This document shows positions 23,468-25,067 of a stretch of DNA of 25,067 nucleotides, piece after piece. This DNA is from Chrysochromulina tobinii (Eukaryota > Haptophyta > Prymnesiales > Chrysochromulinaceae), in assembly GCA_001275005.1 (NCBI GenBank), contig JWZX01002548.1, positions 1 to 25,067 of the forward strand, read 5' to 3'. A program made the position numbers and the translations under genes. The number at the start of each line of letters is the position of its first letter. Position 1 is the stretch's first letter. The notes below the pieces were generated by a model that searched no databases, was not told the DNA's origin, and was given only the letters and a program-made list of their open reading frames with translations.

Positions 23468-24067
23468 TCACTCTTGCACCCACCCCTGAATCGGTGCGCG
23501 GCACTGGGGGCACGCATTCTTACGCTTCAGCCATCCGATGATACATGGCTCGCAGAACTCATGGCGGCAAGGCAAGCGTACAAGGGTGAGGTCCGTCGTT
23601 GGCTCGTCAAGGCAAATGGCGCATGGCGCAGCCTGCCGGGTGACGCGCATGAATGTGCGTCGCGGGAGCGCCTCGATCACACGCGCGGGCACGCTGTCCT
23701 CCTCATCCTTATCATTGTCGTCTGACGCATCGTAGTCGTCGTAGTCGTCGGAGCCATCGATCATGTAGACGTCGTCGTAGCCACCATGGTCCTCCTCATC
23801 GTAGTCGTCTGACTCATTGTCGTCGCTGCCATGGTCCTCCTCATTGTTGTCTGACTCATCGTAGTCGTCGCTACCCTGTGCGGCCCGGCTCTGCTGAATT
23901 CGCATGAGAAGCCGGCGAGCGAAAAGGTGGATCTGGAGTTCGAAGTGCCAGGAGTGACCGTTCGCTTGCAGTGTGAGACTCTCACCAGCGAACGGGCCGT
24001 CAGGAATAGCCTCCATGTCGCCGACGGGCGCGTCAACCGTGGCGAATCGTGGCGATCGTCTCGGCAT
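23468..24067 (-). CDS. RING-HC finger protein, probable E3 ubiquitin ligase
   Basis: The 199-residue protein starts at the ATG complementary to 24065-24067; an upstream in-frame GTG was rejected. The C-terminal RING is C149-x2-C152-x14-C167-x-H169-x2-C172-x2-C175-x10-C186-x2-C189, a C3HC4 pattern with normal spacing for zinc binding and E2 recruitment. Residues about 66-125 are an Asp/Glu/Tyr/Ser-rich acidic tract from repeated 45-bp units. The first 60 residues include a short amphipathic helix with many Arg/Leu and no membrane segment. The RING type is clear. The substrate and cellular site are not, and the acidic tract may bind basic partners. Confidence 0.85.
   Translation of the reverse strand: MPRRSPRFATVDAPVGDMEAIPDGPFAGESLTLQANGHSWHFELQIHLFARRLLMRIQQSRAAQGSDDYDESDNNEEDHGSDDNESDDYDEEDHGGYDDVYMIDGSDDYDDYDASDDNDKDEEDSVPARVIEALPRRTFMRVTRQAAPCAICLDEPTTDLTLVRLPCRHEFCEPCIIGWLKRKNACPQCRAPIQGWVQE
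23784..23880 (-). repeat. 45-bp coding repeat in the acidic tract of the RING protein
   Basis: CCATGGTCCTCCTCAT-containing units recur with a 45-bp period (23784 and 23829). They encode the Asp/Tyr/Glu-rich tract, and frame is retained. Confidence 0.75.
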
Positions 24068-24980
24068 CTTGTTGTGTAGGGGCGAGCGCACCGTTCACCG
24101 ACGCACGAAGGGCGCGAGCGTGCTCGAGCGGGAAGTGGAGAGGCCGCACAGCCGGCTCTCGCGAAGGGCGCCTTTCCGTGAGTATGTGAACACCTTTTTT
24201 TTTTTGAACACCTTAAAAGATAGTTTCCTCACTTCATGCCGCCGACACACCACTGATGACCACTAGATGACCACCGGTGTCGGTCTGTCGGTGTGATTTC
24301 CGAACACCGAGCGAAAGCACTCGAGTCTCGACAATGTGACAGTGCAGCTTCACGATCGTCAGACATCGTGATCGCACACACAACACTGATAGAAGCACAC
24401 CCGAGGACGGTGCCCGGTACAAATGCCCGCTCGAAATGCCCCGGCGCTGCGCGAATCGTGCGCAAAAAGGAAGACGTGCGACCACCTGAACCGAAAGTCG
24501 ACTCGCACTCGGACTCGGGGAGATGGAGGTGCTCGGGGGAGATCGGAGTTCGGACGCGCGCGATAACGTTAGCAAAGTTTCCCGTTCATCCGCTAAGTAA
24601 CTATACCGTGTGGGTCATACCCTGAAGTGAACCCTGAAGCCAGCGGGTCCGCTCTGGAGTTTGATCACATGACACGTGTCTAGCTCGAGCTAGCAGCTGT
24701 AAAGGTGAACCATGGCTACTGTGCATGCACCTGGCGAGGTGTCAGGCCGCGTTCGGGCAGCCAAGGGAGCCACGCGGAGCAGGGCACCGTCGCCTTCACC
24801 AGTCGTGACACCGCCTCGGCCCTTTGCTGCGGAGTGCAGTCCGCACTTGCCGCATGGCTGCTCACGAACTACGCCAGCCGCGACTGAGCCGCAGGCTACC
24901 AGATGGCACTGGCATGGCCGCCGTCTCGAAGGCCCGTGTGATGTGCACGTGTGACGATGGCTCGAGTCTTTTTTTTTTTT
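24068..24980. other. Gene-poor end of the window
   Basis: The first 200 bp should hold the RING gene promoter. An 11-T run at 24195-24205 is flanked by GAACACCTT at 24188-24196 and 24206-24214. A short plus ORF at 24712-24954 starts in a good ATG context but is low-complexity, so I do not call it. Confidence 0.4.
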
Positions 24981-25067
24981 CAAGGTGGAGGGCACTCATG
25001 GGAGGCAGGCAAGGGGCCCGCCATGGCCATGGGCGCCATCCGGCTGGGCGGTGACGGTTGGGCGTGG
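24981..25067. repeat. Third copy of the 103-bp repeat, cut by the window end, preceded by poly-T
   Basis: These 87 bp are identical to the corresponding part of both copies at 15448-15653. A 12-T run (24969-24980) abuts it, so on the minus strand the repeat ends in a poly-A tail. The truncation at the last base suggests the contig stops inside this repeat. Confidence 0.9.

Noticed and set aside
24712-24954. 80-residue plus ORF with a good ATG context
   Set aside because: It is Pro/Ser/Arg-rich low-complexity sequence with no motif and no supporting neighbour.

Overview
The window looks like nuclear DNA of a photosynthetic protist with a secondary, red-lineage plastid. A haptophyte-like alga fits best; this is an inference from sequence character and not a database result. 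The evidence is GC-rich DNA with strong G/C third-position bias, mostly single-exon eukaryotic genes, and a plant-type ferredoxin whose N-terminus is a signal peptide followed by a phenylalanine at the predicted cleavage site. Other genes are typically eukaryotic: the RNA polymerase I/III subunit RPAC1, a DHHC palmitoyltransferase, an Sfi1-like/RCC1 giant protein, filamin repeats and a RING finger.

Layout. Positions 1-320 hold a degenerate minisatellite. Three minus-strand genes follow: a small secreted or plastid protein (563-1015), a plastid-type TPR protein (1345-2517) and a short coiled-coil protein (2923-3360). A pentanucleotide (TCAAG)n region with a perfect palindrome separates the last of these from a divergent 1825-residue plus-strand protein (3765-9242), made of Trp-rich Sfi1-like repeats plus a seven-bladed RCC1 propeller. 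After about 1 kb without a clear gene, a minus-strand series runs DHHC protein (10210-11319), glycosyltransferase-like protein (11453-about 12791) and RPAC1 (13071-14285).

Positions 14500-16440 hold coding-like, intron-bearing and frame-broken fragments, plus a tandem 103-bp repeat whose third copy ends the window. A PH-domain/kinase-like gene (16539-17591, plus) converges on the ferredoxin fusion (18372-19400, minus). The ferredoxin gene diverges from a filamin/IQ protein (19597-22939, plus) that carries one apparent single-base frameshift. A RING-finger gene (23468-24067, minus) and a gene-poor end follow.

The genes do not form a pathway or operon. Two themes recur. First, cytoskeletal or centrosomal repeat proteins (Sfi1-like, filamin, coiled coil) sit among plastid-directed proteins (ferredoxin, TPR). 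Second, several genes have an inverted repeat just upstream of the start codon. The most unusual proteins are the Sfi1-like/RCC1 fusion, the ferredoxin with a long novel N-terminal region, the filamin protein whose Ig fold is split by a large insertion, and the DHHC protein with an enlarged cysteine-rich domain. Start codons were chosen as ATG, because the genes are eukaryotic.
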